NCBI GenBank assembly: GCA_029255685.2
Contig: CM055314.2
Location: 5,908,399 to 5,972,398 of the forward strand
DNA from: Silene conica
Taxonomy: Eukaryota; Streptophyta; Magnoliopsida; Caryophyllales; Caryophyllaceae
Direction of reading: 5' to 3'
Length of the DNA: 64,000 nucleotides
Numbering within the stretch: position 1 is the first letter of the stretch; each line of letters opens with the position of its first letter. The notes beneath the pieces are model-generated. The model ran no database searches. It saw nothing but the letters and a program-made list of their open reading frames with translations, and had not been told where the DNA came from. Shown one piece after another: positions 34,406 through 45,643 of this stretch. The position numbers were made by a program, and so were the translations under genes.

Positions 34406-35434
34406 ACCTCCACTTTGAAGTGACACCTAAACACCTCTCCCTCTCCTCCTCTACTCTCTACTCGCACTATTTTTACACAACAAACACACACACTCCTTTC
34501 CACTCCTCTCTTTTCCTATCTCTCTCTATCCCACTCTTTCTCTCTCCACCACCAACAACCACCCCACAAACCACCACATAAGCCACCACAATAACCACCC
34601 TATAATCTAACTTCCCACTATAATATTATTATAATAATAGTATTGGTATTATTTTTAATTCATTATTAAATTAAATTCCTCCATTTTTTTTCAAATACAT
34701 ACTTCTACTTTAGATCTCTTAATTTTTCCTCATTAGTTAATTAATTACTTACATTATTTCTTAGTATTATTATATTATTATATTATACTCTTTGCTCATT
34801 GATTGAAGGCATTTACCCCAAATTAATTGGTGAGTTCTTCAAATTTTCATCTTATTCTTGAGTTCTAATAACTTGGGTATTCTTAAATTTGCTCTAATTT
34901 ATCTGGGTCGATTTTAGTATTTCAATTTCTGTGTTAATTTTTCTGGGTTTTTTTCGAATTAATGCTGTATTATATTGTTGATTATATTAAGTTTATTAAA
35001 TTTTTGTAAGAATTTATTTCTGTTTAATAAATAATCTGTAGGTCTGAATGTTACTTAAATAACTCAAATTAAATGTTTATTCTTCTGAATTCGAATTTTC
35101 GATCTTATACTTAATCAGAATCATTTATTTTTACCAGAGTAGTTCAGAATATTTAATTTAATTATTATTGCGGTTAATTTTGAAATATGTTCATTTATGG
35201 TAAAATGTTCGTACATTAATTGGATCTTTCGATGTTTATAGAAATATTTGAATATTTTGTTGAATTAAAGTAGTAATTCAACTGTACTCACCAAAAAAAT
35301 ATAGAGTAGTATAGCTAGGTCTAGATTTCATAGCTCTCTGATTTTGTTGTGTAAAAAGTTTAAAAGAGCAATGTTATGGACGGTCTCTTTCGGGTTTTCT
35401 ATGTTCGTCTCCACCCACAAATCGATAAATAATA

Positions 35435-35526
35435 CTCGCTCCGTCTCAATCATTTGTTTTAACTTTTTTTTATTCTTTGTAACCTTTATTTTAATGAAAA
35501 GTAAATAAATGATCGAGACGGAGAAG
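35435..35526. mobile_element. Stowaway-like MITE, 92 bp
   Basis: It starts CTCGCTCCGTCTCAATCATTT and ends AAATGATCGAGACGGAGAAG, flanked by TA on both sides (35433-35434 and 35527-35528). This is the Tc1/mariner-type MITE pattern. Confidence 0.85.
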
Positions 35527-35722
35527 TATATAGGGTCGATAGTGTCGGCTTGCATCTGTCATCCATATAAGCAAAATATAATGATTTTTTTTTATTTATT
35601 TATGATAGCGGAAGGTTGGTCGAGTTAAAATATTTCTTCCGTTTGAGTCAATGATCTTGTAAAAAACGTAAACGTAAATTATTGACTCGCACGAGTGAAG
35701 GGTCGTAACTCGTAAGAGACCA

Positions 35723-35913
35723 GGCTCTGTTCTTTTCGGCTGAAACGGGCTGAATTGAATTAATTGGAGTAGAGCAACCGAGGTGAAGCGAATTTAGTTG
35801 AATTAAAAGTTAATTTTGTGAAGAGATTAATTGAACGTAAATAAAACCTACCGGAATACAACCAAGAAAAATTGAAAGGAGCTGAAATTAAGCCAGCCAG
35901 AAAGAATAGGGCC
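35723..35913. mobile_element. Small inverted-repeat element (GGCTCTGTTCTTTTCGGCTG ends)
   Basis: The left end GGCTCTGTTCTTTTCGGCTG pairs with the right end CAGCCAGAAAGAATAGGGCC. The interior has GCTGAATTGAATT and GAATTTAGTTGAATT. Related pieces occur at 2960-3235, 33190-33350 and 36525-36620. I could not define a target-site duplication. Confidence 0.65.
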
Positions 35914-37188
35914 TTAGAGGGTCCTTAAGATTGTTCAAATACAAGTACTCTGCTGGTCTTGGTCAATAGTTTACGATTTTTGTATTCGGAAAATAAAGTA
36001 AACGTAAATTATTGACGGAATTGAATGTACGTGTACAAAAGCGAGACATGGATTTGGTATATCAAATCAATAATGAGTGAACATTTACAGTGTCTGAATG
36101 CAAGAAAAAGGAAAAAGGGGAGTTGGGTTTTATTACTTTCTCCTTGGATTCCCGAGAAAACCGTGGAAAAAAAACAATACAGTAAATTGAACAGTGGAAT
36201 TGTAAAATCCCCCTTTTTTAGAGTGATTTTAATGTTATGTCTTCAAATGTTTTTGTTGTTTTTCATGCCAATAAATTTAAGTACTCCTTACTCTTACTGC
36301 ATGCTTAGCTACCACTAGTTTCTCAAGTACCAGTAGTTAACTAGTTACTCAAATGCCCATCTTGCCCGTCTGTCGAGTCAATAATTTACGTTGTACTTTA
36401 TTTTGGGAGGTGAAAATAAATAAAGACAACGTAAACTATTGGTTGTCGTGTAAGGAGTATTTTCTTTTACTGAACTCTTTTCTCCGAGTCAATGGTAGAT
36501 TGATGGGGTTAAGCCGTTAAGGCCGTGTTCTTTTAGACTTAATTTTGTTCCGTTCGTTTTTGTCTCGTAGTTAAGTTTAATTAAATTTAGTTTAGCTGTC
36601 CGAAAGAACGAGGAGTAACTGGAGTTGTCCTCTTGTCAACTCATAAACGCTGAAAAACGTGTAAAATTTGCATTACTATTTACTAATTTGCCCACCAAAT
36701 TTTTTGGGTATGTGATTATCCCCCTAGCTGTGGCTTTTTCCTCCGGCGTTGCTTTCGAGTTAGTTCTTATGGTCATTGATTGAGCGATTATAGAAAAACG
36801 GAATAGAATGAAATGTTGAGATTTTTGAGTGAAATATGAAGGAACTGGGAAACGCGATATATGGGATGAGTTTGTTTTTGGTTGGATTTTAACACTTGGG
36901 GAAATATAAGTGTTTGTGTCTTTTTCTGCCCTCTTATTACTCCCCTGGCCATCTGCATTAAATTCTGTCGCATGTGCTGTTTGCTTGTGGACTACAGTAT
37001 TAAATTTCTTTGGTGGTTGAGTTTCTGTTTTGCTGTATTGAAATAGTTGCTAGAATTCTGGGAAATAGGCCCAGATTTATAGACTAATGTAGCTAAGTTT
37101 TTATTTGTGTGTGTAGTATAAATGTATAATGTTGGTTGGAATTATAGATTAGTGGATTATTTTGGCATATTAATGGGAGGGTATGAAG

Positions 37189-37370
37189 GGGAGCCTTGGC
37201 GCACCGGTTAAGGTGTTGCTTTGTGATCGTGAGGTCACGGGTTCAAGCCGGCCTCTTGCCAAAATGGCAAAGGAAGGCTTGCCCCCATTACACCCTTGCG
37301 GTGGGGCCCTTCCGCGGACCCCCCTAGCGAGGATGCCATCGTGCACTGGGCTGTCTTTTTTTTTTTTTAT
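37189..37370 (+). mobile_element. tRNA-derived SINE (Au-SINE type), 3'-shortened
   Basis: It begins GGGAGCCTTGGCGCACCGG (Pol III box A region) and has a box B as GTCACGGGTTCAAGCC about 45 bases on. It ends in a T run at 37356-37368. A 14-bp target-site duplication with one mismatch flanks it: TAATGGGAGGGTAT at 37171 and TAATGGAAGGGTAT at 37371. Compared with the copy at 37981 it lacks the last ~50 bases including the GTTGTTG tail. Confidence 0.88.
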
Positions 37371-37980
37371 TAATGGAAGGGTATCCTATTCGATGCGCTA
37401 CGCTTAATAGGCTCAGTTGTTGTGAAAATGAAATGTAGCAGAGATTGCTATGTTAGCACGTCGAAGTAGTGACCATCGCGATGTGCAGCGCTTGATGCCA
37501 AATAAATAAGCAATGGTTTCTGCATTGCGGATTTATGCTTGTTAGAAGTCAGTCTTGTGTTTTGTAACGTGGTTCATTGTCTCTTATCTCTTAGAGATAA
37601 ACGGAAGTAGACAAGGTTGTTGGAATGTTTTTTAGATGGTGTGTTTGTAACGTGGAAGTGTCTAGGAAGAGCTTAACCTGTAGTCAAAGAAATCCAGGGA
37701 GTCTGAAAGAAATTAGTAGAGTACTATGAGAAGTTACAATTCGGCAATTCTACACATTATTGGGAAAATGTTGGAATAGTACTACGAGAAGCTTAAGATG
37801 GCTAGCAGAGAAGCGAACCAGGCATGATTTACGCAAGAGAAAGATGATTCACAAACTTTAGGCATTATTTAATACAAAAAGGGAAAAATATGTATAAACA
37901 TGCTCGTATGAGGGATTACAGTACGTGAATGATAAATTTCTAAGAGAAACATTTTCGTTGAATTAAGTAAAAAGACGAAG

Positions 37981-38214
37981 GGGAGCCTTGGCGCATCGGT
38001 TAAGGTGTTGCTTTGTGCCTGTGAGGTCACGGGTTCAAGCCCTGGGAGCGGCCTTTTGCCAAAATGGCAAGGGAAGGCTTGCCCCCATTACACCCTTGTG
38101 GTGGGGCACTTCCCCGGACCCTCGCCTGGCGGGGACGCCATCGTGCACCGGGCTGCCCTTTTTAGTCGACCCCAAATCATTTTGGGACTAAGGCTCTGAT
38201 GTTGTTGTTGTTGT
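37981..38214 (+). mobile_element. tRNA-derived SINE (Au-SINE type), full length
   Basis: It begins GGGAGCCTTGGCGCATCGG, with box B GGTCACGGGTTCAAGCC. It ends GGGACTAAGGCTCTGATGTTG followed by (TTG)n, the characteristic Au-SINE tail. AAGTAAAAAGAC before (37965) and AAGTAAAAAAAAC after (38215) suggest a target-site duplication. It is very similar to the copy 800 bp upstream. Confidence 0.9.
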
Positions 38215-39074
38215 AAGTAAAAAAAACAAAGGTGCTTCACAAAAATAGATTGACATCATCAAGTATGTATAGCATCAAGTATTTATTGGAGGGAGTTAGT
38301 ATGAGTATGTAGACTAGTGTTAGGAAGGTATGGAAGCTCCTTTATGCTTCTTAGAGTGCAGTAATGTTTTGCACATGCAGTCATTTTCTTTTCGCCATGG
38401 TCTTTTGCACAAACTTACTATATCAATATGGTTTTTATACACTATTTTGTTGATTGATTTGATGAGAACTGTTGAAAGTAAGTCGGAATTAAGGATAAAA
38501 TTTCGGATGTTGAGGTTGCTTGGAGTGTAAATCTAGCGGGGTTTGGGGAAGGAGGACAAAGGGAATCGTTTTTAATGGGATGACTGTCAGAGGTTCTGTC
38601 TATTCTATCATTATCCTTTTATCCAGTCAGAATGGGAAATCAGATGGAGATTTCGGAGCCTCTTCGTTATGCTTTCCAATGTGATTGATTACTTATGCTT
38701 ATCTCTCTTATATCTGTAGATCTCTTCATAATTCCTAGTCAAAAGGGTTTTCTAGTTTCTTGGTCTCTTCCTTTTCTACTCTTTATTCTCATTTTTTTTT
38801 CTTTTATTCTGATTTCTCCTATATATGTTCTGTACTCGTATTGCTTAAATGTTGATCGAAATTAAATCGATTGACCAAGTCAAATTTTAGATAGGAAAGA
38901 GGGAATACTTTGGAGTCTTTCACGCTGTCGATGCTTTTTGTTTGGAATAATCTGCATAAAATAACTCAATGTGGATATGTGTAGCTGTAAGGCATGTAAT
39001 CTCAGTTTAAGCGATATTTACGTCATTTTCATAGTCCATAACTTCTTTAATGTGGTGGCAAAAAGCAGTGAAAG

Positions 39075-42000
39075 ATGGACCGTCGAAGCTGGCCGTGGAA
39101 GAAAAAGTCATCTGAGAAGTCAGCTGCAGAAAAGGCTATTGCTACGCTTGATTCTGCTGGTGCTTCTTTGCCTTCTGGTGGATCTCATGCTGATAAGGTT
39201 TGTTTCCGTTGTTAACCTCTGACGGTTTTCCTGAGTACTCAAAATGTTCTTGCTTCAATGCACAAGTAACATCTGTTTTGAAAAATGACGCGATATTGAA
39301 GAATAGATAAAAAAAAGACGTTCTGAAAAGTAGGCCCGCGGAGAATATAGAAGGATTTACGAATCAACCAAACAAAAAAAATCAAAGATAATTCGGTAAA
39401 TGTGAATTTAAGGGAGTTAAATTTCAGTCAATGCGACACTGGTTCAAATTCTTATTACTGGTTTGATATTTTTGAGTTACGAGTTATGACATTAGAAACT
39501 AGTTGAGTTGTACTAAAATCATTTTCAAACAAACTGACATCTTTTCTTTTCCGTCTTCTTTACTCCAGGATCATAACAAAAAAGCAAGCTATGTTCAAAT
39601 TTCTGTGGAATCTTACAGTCATTTGAGTGGATTGGAAGATCAAATAAAAATCTATGAGGAGAATGAAAAGATGTTTGAGGATCAAGCAAAAGCGTTTGAA
39701 GACCAAATGCAAACATTAGAGGAAGAAATTGATGAGCTAAGGGAGAAGCTTTCATCTGCTAATTCGGAGATCACTACTAAGGAAGAACTTGTTAAACAGC
39801 ATGCAAAGGTTGCTGAGGAAGCAGTCTCAGGTACAGTCATAGATTTTTTCGTGCACGGGAGTAATAATTTTGCCCGGCTAAAGTACTCTTTCTCTTTATA
39901 CTTAAATAAATAAATAGTACTGCTTTTTTTAATATAAGCCGTTCTCACATTTCACAACACTTTCTTGGAAACTCAACTTTTTACTCCTCCATCCTATTTA
40001 TATTGTTCGAATTTGACTTTTGTGGTCAAACGATGCAATGCAACTTTGACCAATAATTTCTCTCAATATACAAGAGCTGCAACCCAAAAAAATTACTCCC
40101 TCCACACCCCTATGATCTTCGCATTTCATTAAAATAATACTCACATATAATAGAGAAATGTGAAGATCATAGGTGTGTGGAGGGAGTATTAGTTTTGTAA
40201 GTTGAACATGATAAATTTAACATTGTGTTTCCACATATATTTTGGATGGAGAAATTATTAGGAACGTTAATAATAGTTGGGCCTCAACCATCACCTTTAG
40301 GTTTTGGTTGAGACGGTTCATCTATCATGGTATCAGAGCCAGTGTGACCGAAGGTCACGGGTTCGAATCCTTGCAACCTCAAAACCCCTCGAAAACTCAC
40401 GAAGTGGAAACCAACACACGGTATGGGGGCCTGTGCAAACTAACCACTCTTCAAGCCAAGCCCAATGGGCATTCGCGTAAGGGAGTGTATTAGGAACATT
40501 AATAATAGTTGGGCCTCAACCATCACCTTAAGGTTTTGGTTGAGACGGTTCATCTATCAGAAATTCGCGTGAGACAGTTTCCCTTGTTAGGGAAGGATAT
40601 AGCCTTGGAGGGGAGAGACTAGTTAATAAAAATCCCTCCAACAAAGGGAAGTTAAAGATCTGGAGGTGAAATTTCCTTACTCCATTCGCCGCCTCTCCCT
40701 TTTCCTCCCCGTTGCTATCCAAAAACACCCTTGATCTCAAAACACCAACTAGAAAATGAAATACTCCGTAATATTTATGAAGAACATAGATGTATTTTTT
40801 TTTATGTCAGTAGTGTATGACGATTAACTTTTCTCTCCTTCAGGTTGGGAAAAGGCTGAAGCAGAAGCTTTAGCTTTGAAAAATCACCTAGAGTCTGTGA
40901 CCCTGGCAAAGCTCACTGTAGAGGATAGGGCAGCCCATTTGGATGGAGCTCTTAAAGAATGCATGAGACAAATAAGGAACCTCAAGGAAGATAATGAAAG
41001 GAAGCTCCAAGAACTTGCAGCCACCAAGAACAAACAGTATGATATAATGAAGCATGAATTGGAAACGAAGATTGCTTGCTTGGATCAAGATCTCATGAGG
41101 GCTGAAGCTGAGAGTGTTGCTATTTCCAGGTCATTGCAGGAGCGTTCTAACATTCTTATAAAAGTCAGCGATGAAAAGTCAAAGGCTGAAGCTGAGATAG
41201 AACTCTTGAAAAGCAATGTTGAATCCTGTGAGAGGGAGATAAACACTTTAAAATATGAACTCCATATTGTCTCCAAGGAGATGGAAATCCGCAGTGAGGA
41301 AAAAAACATGTGTGTCAAGACTGCTGAAGTGGCTAATAAGCAGCAACTGGAAAGTGTCAAGAAAATTGCCAAGTTAGAAGCAGAGTGTCAGAGGCTACGT
41401 GGGCTCGTCAAAAAGAAGCTCCCTGGGCCTGCTGCTTTGGCCCAAATGAAGCTTGAAGTAGAGAGCTTGGGTAGAGATCAGGTTGACGCTCGCCTCCGAA
41501 GGTCTCCTATTAGGCCTTCAAGCCCCCAGTATTCATCTAATCCTCACATGTTGTCAATGCCTGAATTTTCCCATGACAGTGTTCAAAAATTCCAAAAGGA
41601 GAATGAGTATCTCACCAATCGGCTTCTTGCCTTGGAGGAAGAAACAAATATGCTCAAAGAAGCATTGGCAAAACGTAACAGTGAACTGCAGACTTCTAGA
41701 AGCATCTGCGCCAAGACTTCGAGCAAGCTTCAAAGTTTGGAAGCTCAGTTACAAACAGTCAATCAGCAAAAGGGTTCAGGGTTTAGGGTTCAAGCTGAAA
41801 GATCGTTTAGCTTGACTTCCTTTTCTGAAGATGGAAATGATGATGCAGTTAGTTGTACGGAGTCCTGGTCTTCTGCTTTAATATCAGAGAAGAACAAGGA
41901 TAAATCTTTGAAATCTGAGAACGGGAGCCATTTGGAGCTCATGGATGACTTTGAGGAGATGGAGAAACTGGCTCGTAATGATTCAGATTCTTTTTCAGGC

Positions 42001-45000
42001 AACTCACCTAGTAAGACCGTAGCTATAAATGGGGTTGTTACTAATGATAAAGAACAAGTCAGCCTTAATGGAGATTGGACTGCAAACACCGAAATGTTGC
42101 CGTTGGTGAAATTGAAGTCTACTATATCCAGGGTTTTTGAATCTGTCTCGAATGAATCTGATCTGTCTAAAGTTCTAGAAGATATTGAGCATGCTGTGCG
42201 AGAAGCTCAAGATAATATACATCCACACTCTATAATTTGCGTCTTTGAGGAAAAACACTGCTCGGATAGCACAGTCGATCATGTAAATGGAAACAATAAG
42301 GAACTTAGTCAAGAACTAGAAGCTGCCATTTCTCAAATTCACAGTTATATTGTTTTTCTTGAGAAGAAAACTAGAGCAGTCCATGTTGCATCAAATGACG
42401 GTGATGGACTGGCCCATAAAATTGAGCAGTTCTCGGCCACTTTCAACAGGGTACTGTGTAATGAGATCAGTGTGGATGATTTTATTTTGGCCTTATCCGA
42501 TGTCATGGTCAAAGCCAGCGAGCTTGGCTTAGATTTCTTGGGTTACAAATTAAATGAAGCTGAAGTAGATAGCCCTACCTGCATTGACAAGGTTGCATTG
42601 CCGGGAAACAAGTCGCATCAAGGCGATAGCTACTCAAATGGTTGTGGCCCTACTTCTGATTCTTCTTCAAATCCGGAGGTTCCTCAGGAAGTAAATATTA
42701 AATGCTTTGTGGAGGAAGTTGAACAGTTAAAAGCTGAGAAAGATAACCTGGAAAGAGAATTTGCCTGCTGTTCTCAAGATTTAGAAATGGCTAAATCTCA
42801 GTTGAAGGAAATGGAACAGGAACTATCTGAAATCAAAGCAGAGTTGACGTCCTCTAAGAATGTGAATAGCTTAGCTGAGACCCAACTGAAATGTATGGCT
42901 GAATCGTACAAAACTCTTGAGAAGCGAGCTGAGGAATTGGAAGGTGATGTCAGTGAACTGCGGGAAAAGTTGGAGTCTTTGAATATTGAGCTTGAAACTG
43001 AAAAATCAAGTCATCAAGATGCTGTAGCCAGGTGTAGAGACCTTGAAGAACAGCTGCAAAAGTTAGTTCTTGCTTAGACCTTTTTAGAGTAAATTAGAAA
43101 TTACTCTCGTTTACATACCAGTTTTCTAAAATTAACTCCCTTTCATAATTTTTTTTAAAATTACTCCCTTAAGATGCATTTTTGGCAAAAATTGCTTCCG
43201 ACTCCAACTTAAGTCACTTGTTCTGTCTCTTTATGAACTTATTACGTTTGTGTCTTAGCCAATTTATACTTTGAAAGGTATAACAATGGATAATAAGTTC
43301 AAAAATAGACAGAATAAGTCACCTAATTTGGAGTTTTGAAACAATTTTTGATAAAGGGGGTAATTTTAAAAAACTGGTATGTAAAAGGGATTGATTGTTA
43401 TTTGACTCATCTTTTTATTACTACTCCCTCATCCCAATTTTATTCTTTGTGAGGAGTATTTTCATCAAAAGTAAACAAATGAATGGGACGTAGGGAGTAC
43501 TTACTATTTATAAACTCTAGTGTGTTAGTAGTGTTTTTTGTGTCACAGTATTAGTATATTATGTTAATTTACAATTGTATTGCAGTTGAAGTGCTCTGAT
43601 TAACTAACTTGTCAGTTTTGTCTTTCTCTAAAGGAGTGGAGAGTGCGCGGTGTGCTTATCATCTGCTGCTGAAGCCGACATTAAAGCGAAACAGGTAAGA
43701 CGCTAACTAATTCAATTATGTAGTGACACTTGAAGGTTCATATTTTTGCTGGTGTACATTTTTCCATTATTATGATGTTATCAGCGGGCTAACGACTTGG
43801 TATTCTTTGGGTTTGAATTTGAATTATGATGTTCGAAATAAAAATTACTCATTAAAATGACTACGCTTCTTTTTGTAGTGAATTAGGCAATCCATTTGAT
43901 GCAATTCTAGACGCAGGTTTCATTATGGGTCATCCCAAATTTTTGTATTGCTATCCAGGCTGCTACATCTGATCCGGAAATGGATCCTCTCCATTTCTTT
44001 TATCTCCATTTCCTCTCACAAACATTAATATATTATATATTCCAATCCCTTCCATTTACCTTTTTATTTCCAAATAAATCTACAACCATCCGATCGTTCC
44101 CAAATTTAATCTGAACCGTTGAGAAGTAATGGACCTCCATTTCTTTTCGAGAAATGGAGAGGATCCTTACTCATCTGATCCACCTTTATCCAGCTTTTTA
44201 CGAGAGCCCGTTGTTATAGGACTTGAGATGAATGTTATCTCCCTTTGTCTCTGAGTAGATGAAAAATTACCCCGGTGATATATGTAACGCGCCTTTGTAG
44301 TATAATGGCCCTGGAAGAAACAAATGTAAAGTTATCTTAGAGAAAAATAGAGGGATCCGGGGCGTGATAACTTATGGATCAGATTATTCATCACTAAACT
44401 ATCGAGCCTAAGAGGGCAAGTGATAACCAAGGACCATGGTATTGAATTTGGGTTCAGACATACACAATTGAGTTATAAATGTTTTTTAAGGTTAGGCAGT
44501 ATCTGCCGCACTTATGGATCAATCACCTGAGATAGATTAAACGGTCTACAATCACCATTATTGAGCTTGTTGTCTCGACGACATTGTTACTCTGGTTCCC
44601 AGAAGGATCCCACAGATTAGCATCATAGCATGGTAAGGGGTAGCTAGCTGGCTATATGTAGCCTTCCTGAAAGCTGAACAACGCAGAGGGGCTGTTTCTA
44701 TTAGGAATATTAATAATAGTTGGGCATCAACTATCACCTTAAGGTTTTGGTTGAGATGGTTCATCTATCATGGTATCAGAGCCAGTGTGACAGAAGGTCA
44801 CGGGTTCGAATCCTGGCAATCTCAAAACCCCTCGAAAACTCACGAAGTGGAAACCCAGCACACGGTATGGGGGGCCTGTGCAAACTAACTACTCTTCAAG
44901 CCCAATGGGCATTCGAGTGAGGGAGCGGATTAGGAATATTAATAATAGTTGGGCCTCAACCATCACCTTAGGGTTTTGGTTGAGATGGTTCATCTATCAG

Positions 45001-45643
45001 TTTCAACATGGCTCAAAATTGTGTCGAGACTCGCATTGAAGGATTCTTAGTTCACAATAAAATGAATCCCAACCACTTTAATGACATTTTGTTTTATTAC
45101 ATCGTAATCTAACTCAATGAATAGCGAGTCTTTGGTGTCTATTAAAATCAATGAACATTTTGGACCATGTTTGATACCTAAAGATTGTCTATTTCTCTCC
45201 TTAATGAACAATAGGAAAAGGAGCTGGAAGCTGCAGCAGAGCAGCTAGCAGCATGCCAAGAGACCATTTTCCTTCTCGGCAAGCAGTTGAAGTCAATGCG
45301 CCCTCAAACAGAACTTTTGAGTTCGCCCAACAGTGAAAGGAGCCCGAAAAGACACAGTTTTAATGACTTTGAACCAAGTCACAGAGGCATGGATCAGGTT
45401 GAGATGGACACTGCCACTTCCCCTACTCTTCAAAGGTTAGGATCCGAGTCACCTGTTTACAATGCACCGTTTAGCTCATCAAATGGCGAAGCAAACATCC
45501 CCAGGTCACCTGCATTCTCAAACCCTCCAAGGCACAGTCCTACCAAGTCAGCATCTTCTTCCGCTTCTTCTACTCCGACACCAGAGAAGCATTCACGTGG
45601 TCTTACCAGATTCTTTTCGTCAAAGGTGAAGAACAATAATTAG
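39075..45643 (+). CDS. FPP: Filament-like plant protein (long coiled-coil), FPP4/FPP6 type
   Basis: Five exons join in frame: 39075-39197, 39569-39830, 40844-43061, 43634-43694 and 45215-45643, giving 1030 residues, the usual FPP length. The start MDRRSWPWKKKSSEKSAAEK is diagnostic of the family. Long coiled coils follow, with the conserved EELVKQHAKVAEEAVSGWEK / AEAEALALKNHLESVTLAKL region spanning the exon 2/3 junction, then HLDGALKECMRQIRNLKE. The middle is less structured (RRSPIRPSSPQYSSNPHMLS and acidic/serine-rich stretches). A second coiled coil occupies about residues 740-890. The near-terminal CQETIFLLGKQLKSMRPQTE block precedes a proline/serine tail. Plant FPPs are linked to the cytoskeleton and interact with MAP65-type and trafficking proteins; the exact role is unclear. 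The short exon 4 encodes SGECAVCLSSAAEADIKAKQ. No lesion is seen, although introns 2 and 4 each contain a TRIM insertion. Confidence 0.93.
40096..40186. mobile_element. Stowaway MITE, 91 bp, FPP intron 2
   Basis: Perfect-looking terminal arms CTCCCTCCACACCCCTATGA and TCATAGGTGTGTGGAGGGAG are flanked by TA (40094-40095 and 40187-40188). The inner stems GATCTTCGCATTTC / GAAATGTGAAGATC also pair, so the whole element is a hairpin. The strong pairing suggests a recent insertion. Confidence 0.92.
40256..40559. mobile_element. TRIM retroelement with 72-bp LTRs, copy 1 (FPP intron 2)
   Basis: LTRs 40256-40327 and 40488-40559 are nearly identical (TATTAGGAAC ... CATCTATCA). The flanking target-site duplication is GAAAT (40251-40255 and 40560-40564). 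Directly after the left LTR is TGGTATCAGAGCC, the primer-binding site for initiator-methionine tRNA. Before the right LTR is a purine-rich GTAAGGGAGTG. The 160-bp interior has no coding capacity but contains a Pol III box-B-like GGTCACGGGTTCGAATCC. The termini are TA...CA rather than TG...CA. Confidence 0.92.
43104..43393. mobile_element. Inverted-repeat element in FPP intron 3
   Basis: TTTACATACCAGTTTTCTAA near the left is mirrored by TTTAAAAAACTGGTATGTAA at the right, and inner blocks CACTTGTTCTGTCT / AGACAGAATAAGTC also pair. It is about 290 bp, non-coding and probably a MITE. Confidence 0.7.
43424..43497. mobile_element. Stowaway-like MITE, 74 bp, FPP intron 3
   Basis: The ends are CTCCCTCATCCCAATTTTATT and AAATGAATGGGACGTAGGGAG, with TA on each side (43422-43423 and 43498-43499). 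It lies 136 bases before the exon 4 acceptor. Confidence 0.82.
43977..44170. mobile_element. Inverted-repeat element in FPP intron 4
   Basis: GAAATGGATCCTCTCCATTTC at the left is mirrored by GAAATGGAGAGGATCC at the right, and the end motif itself is palindromic. The interior is non-coding. Its exact ends are uncertain. Confidence 0.6.
44699..44999. mobile_element. TRIM retroelement with 72-bp LTRs, copy 2 (FPP intron 4)
   Basis: This is the same family as 40256-40559, inserted independently. LTRs are 44699-44770 and 44928-44999, with target-site duplication GTTTC (44694-44698 and 45000-45004). The same primer-binding site TGGTATCAGAGCC starts at 44771. The right LTR begins GATTAGG instead of TATTAGG. 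Both copies face the same way as the gene. Confidence 0.92.

Larger units (their letters stand above)
34430..39074 (+). other. Probable promoter, leader exon and 4.2-kb leader intron of the FPP gene
   Basis: A CT/CA-rich stretch (34430-34620) followed by AT-rich DNA looks like a promoter/leader. A donor TTAATTG|GTGAGTTC at 34829/34830 and an acceptor AAAAAGCAG ending at 39068 would place a 4.2-kb intron just before the coding start at 39075. This is inferred from splice-like signals only. The interval contains a Stowaway element, two SINEs and several small inverted repeats (for example 35638-35690 and 36373-36447, carrying AATAATTTACGT / ACGTAAACTATT) but no other gene. Confidence 0.4.

Noticed and set aside
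33824..34503. Open frames rich in Gly/Arg/Val or Pro/Thr/Asn
   Set aside because: Products of the GACCCG minisatellite read in different frames.
37189..38060. tRNA-like box A/box B sequences that could be tRNA genes
   Set aside because: The promoter-box spacing and sequence belong to SINEs with target duplications and a GTTGTTG tail; no complete cloverleaf with anticodon arm was seen.
40339..40370. Box-B-like GGTTCGAATCC in the TRIM as evidence for a SINE
   Set aside because: Identical 72-bp terminal repeats, a tRNA primer-binding site and 5-bp duplications show an LTR-type element; the box B may be incidental.
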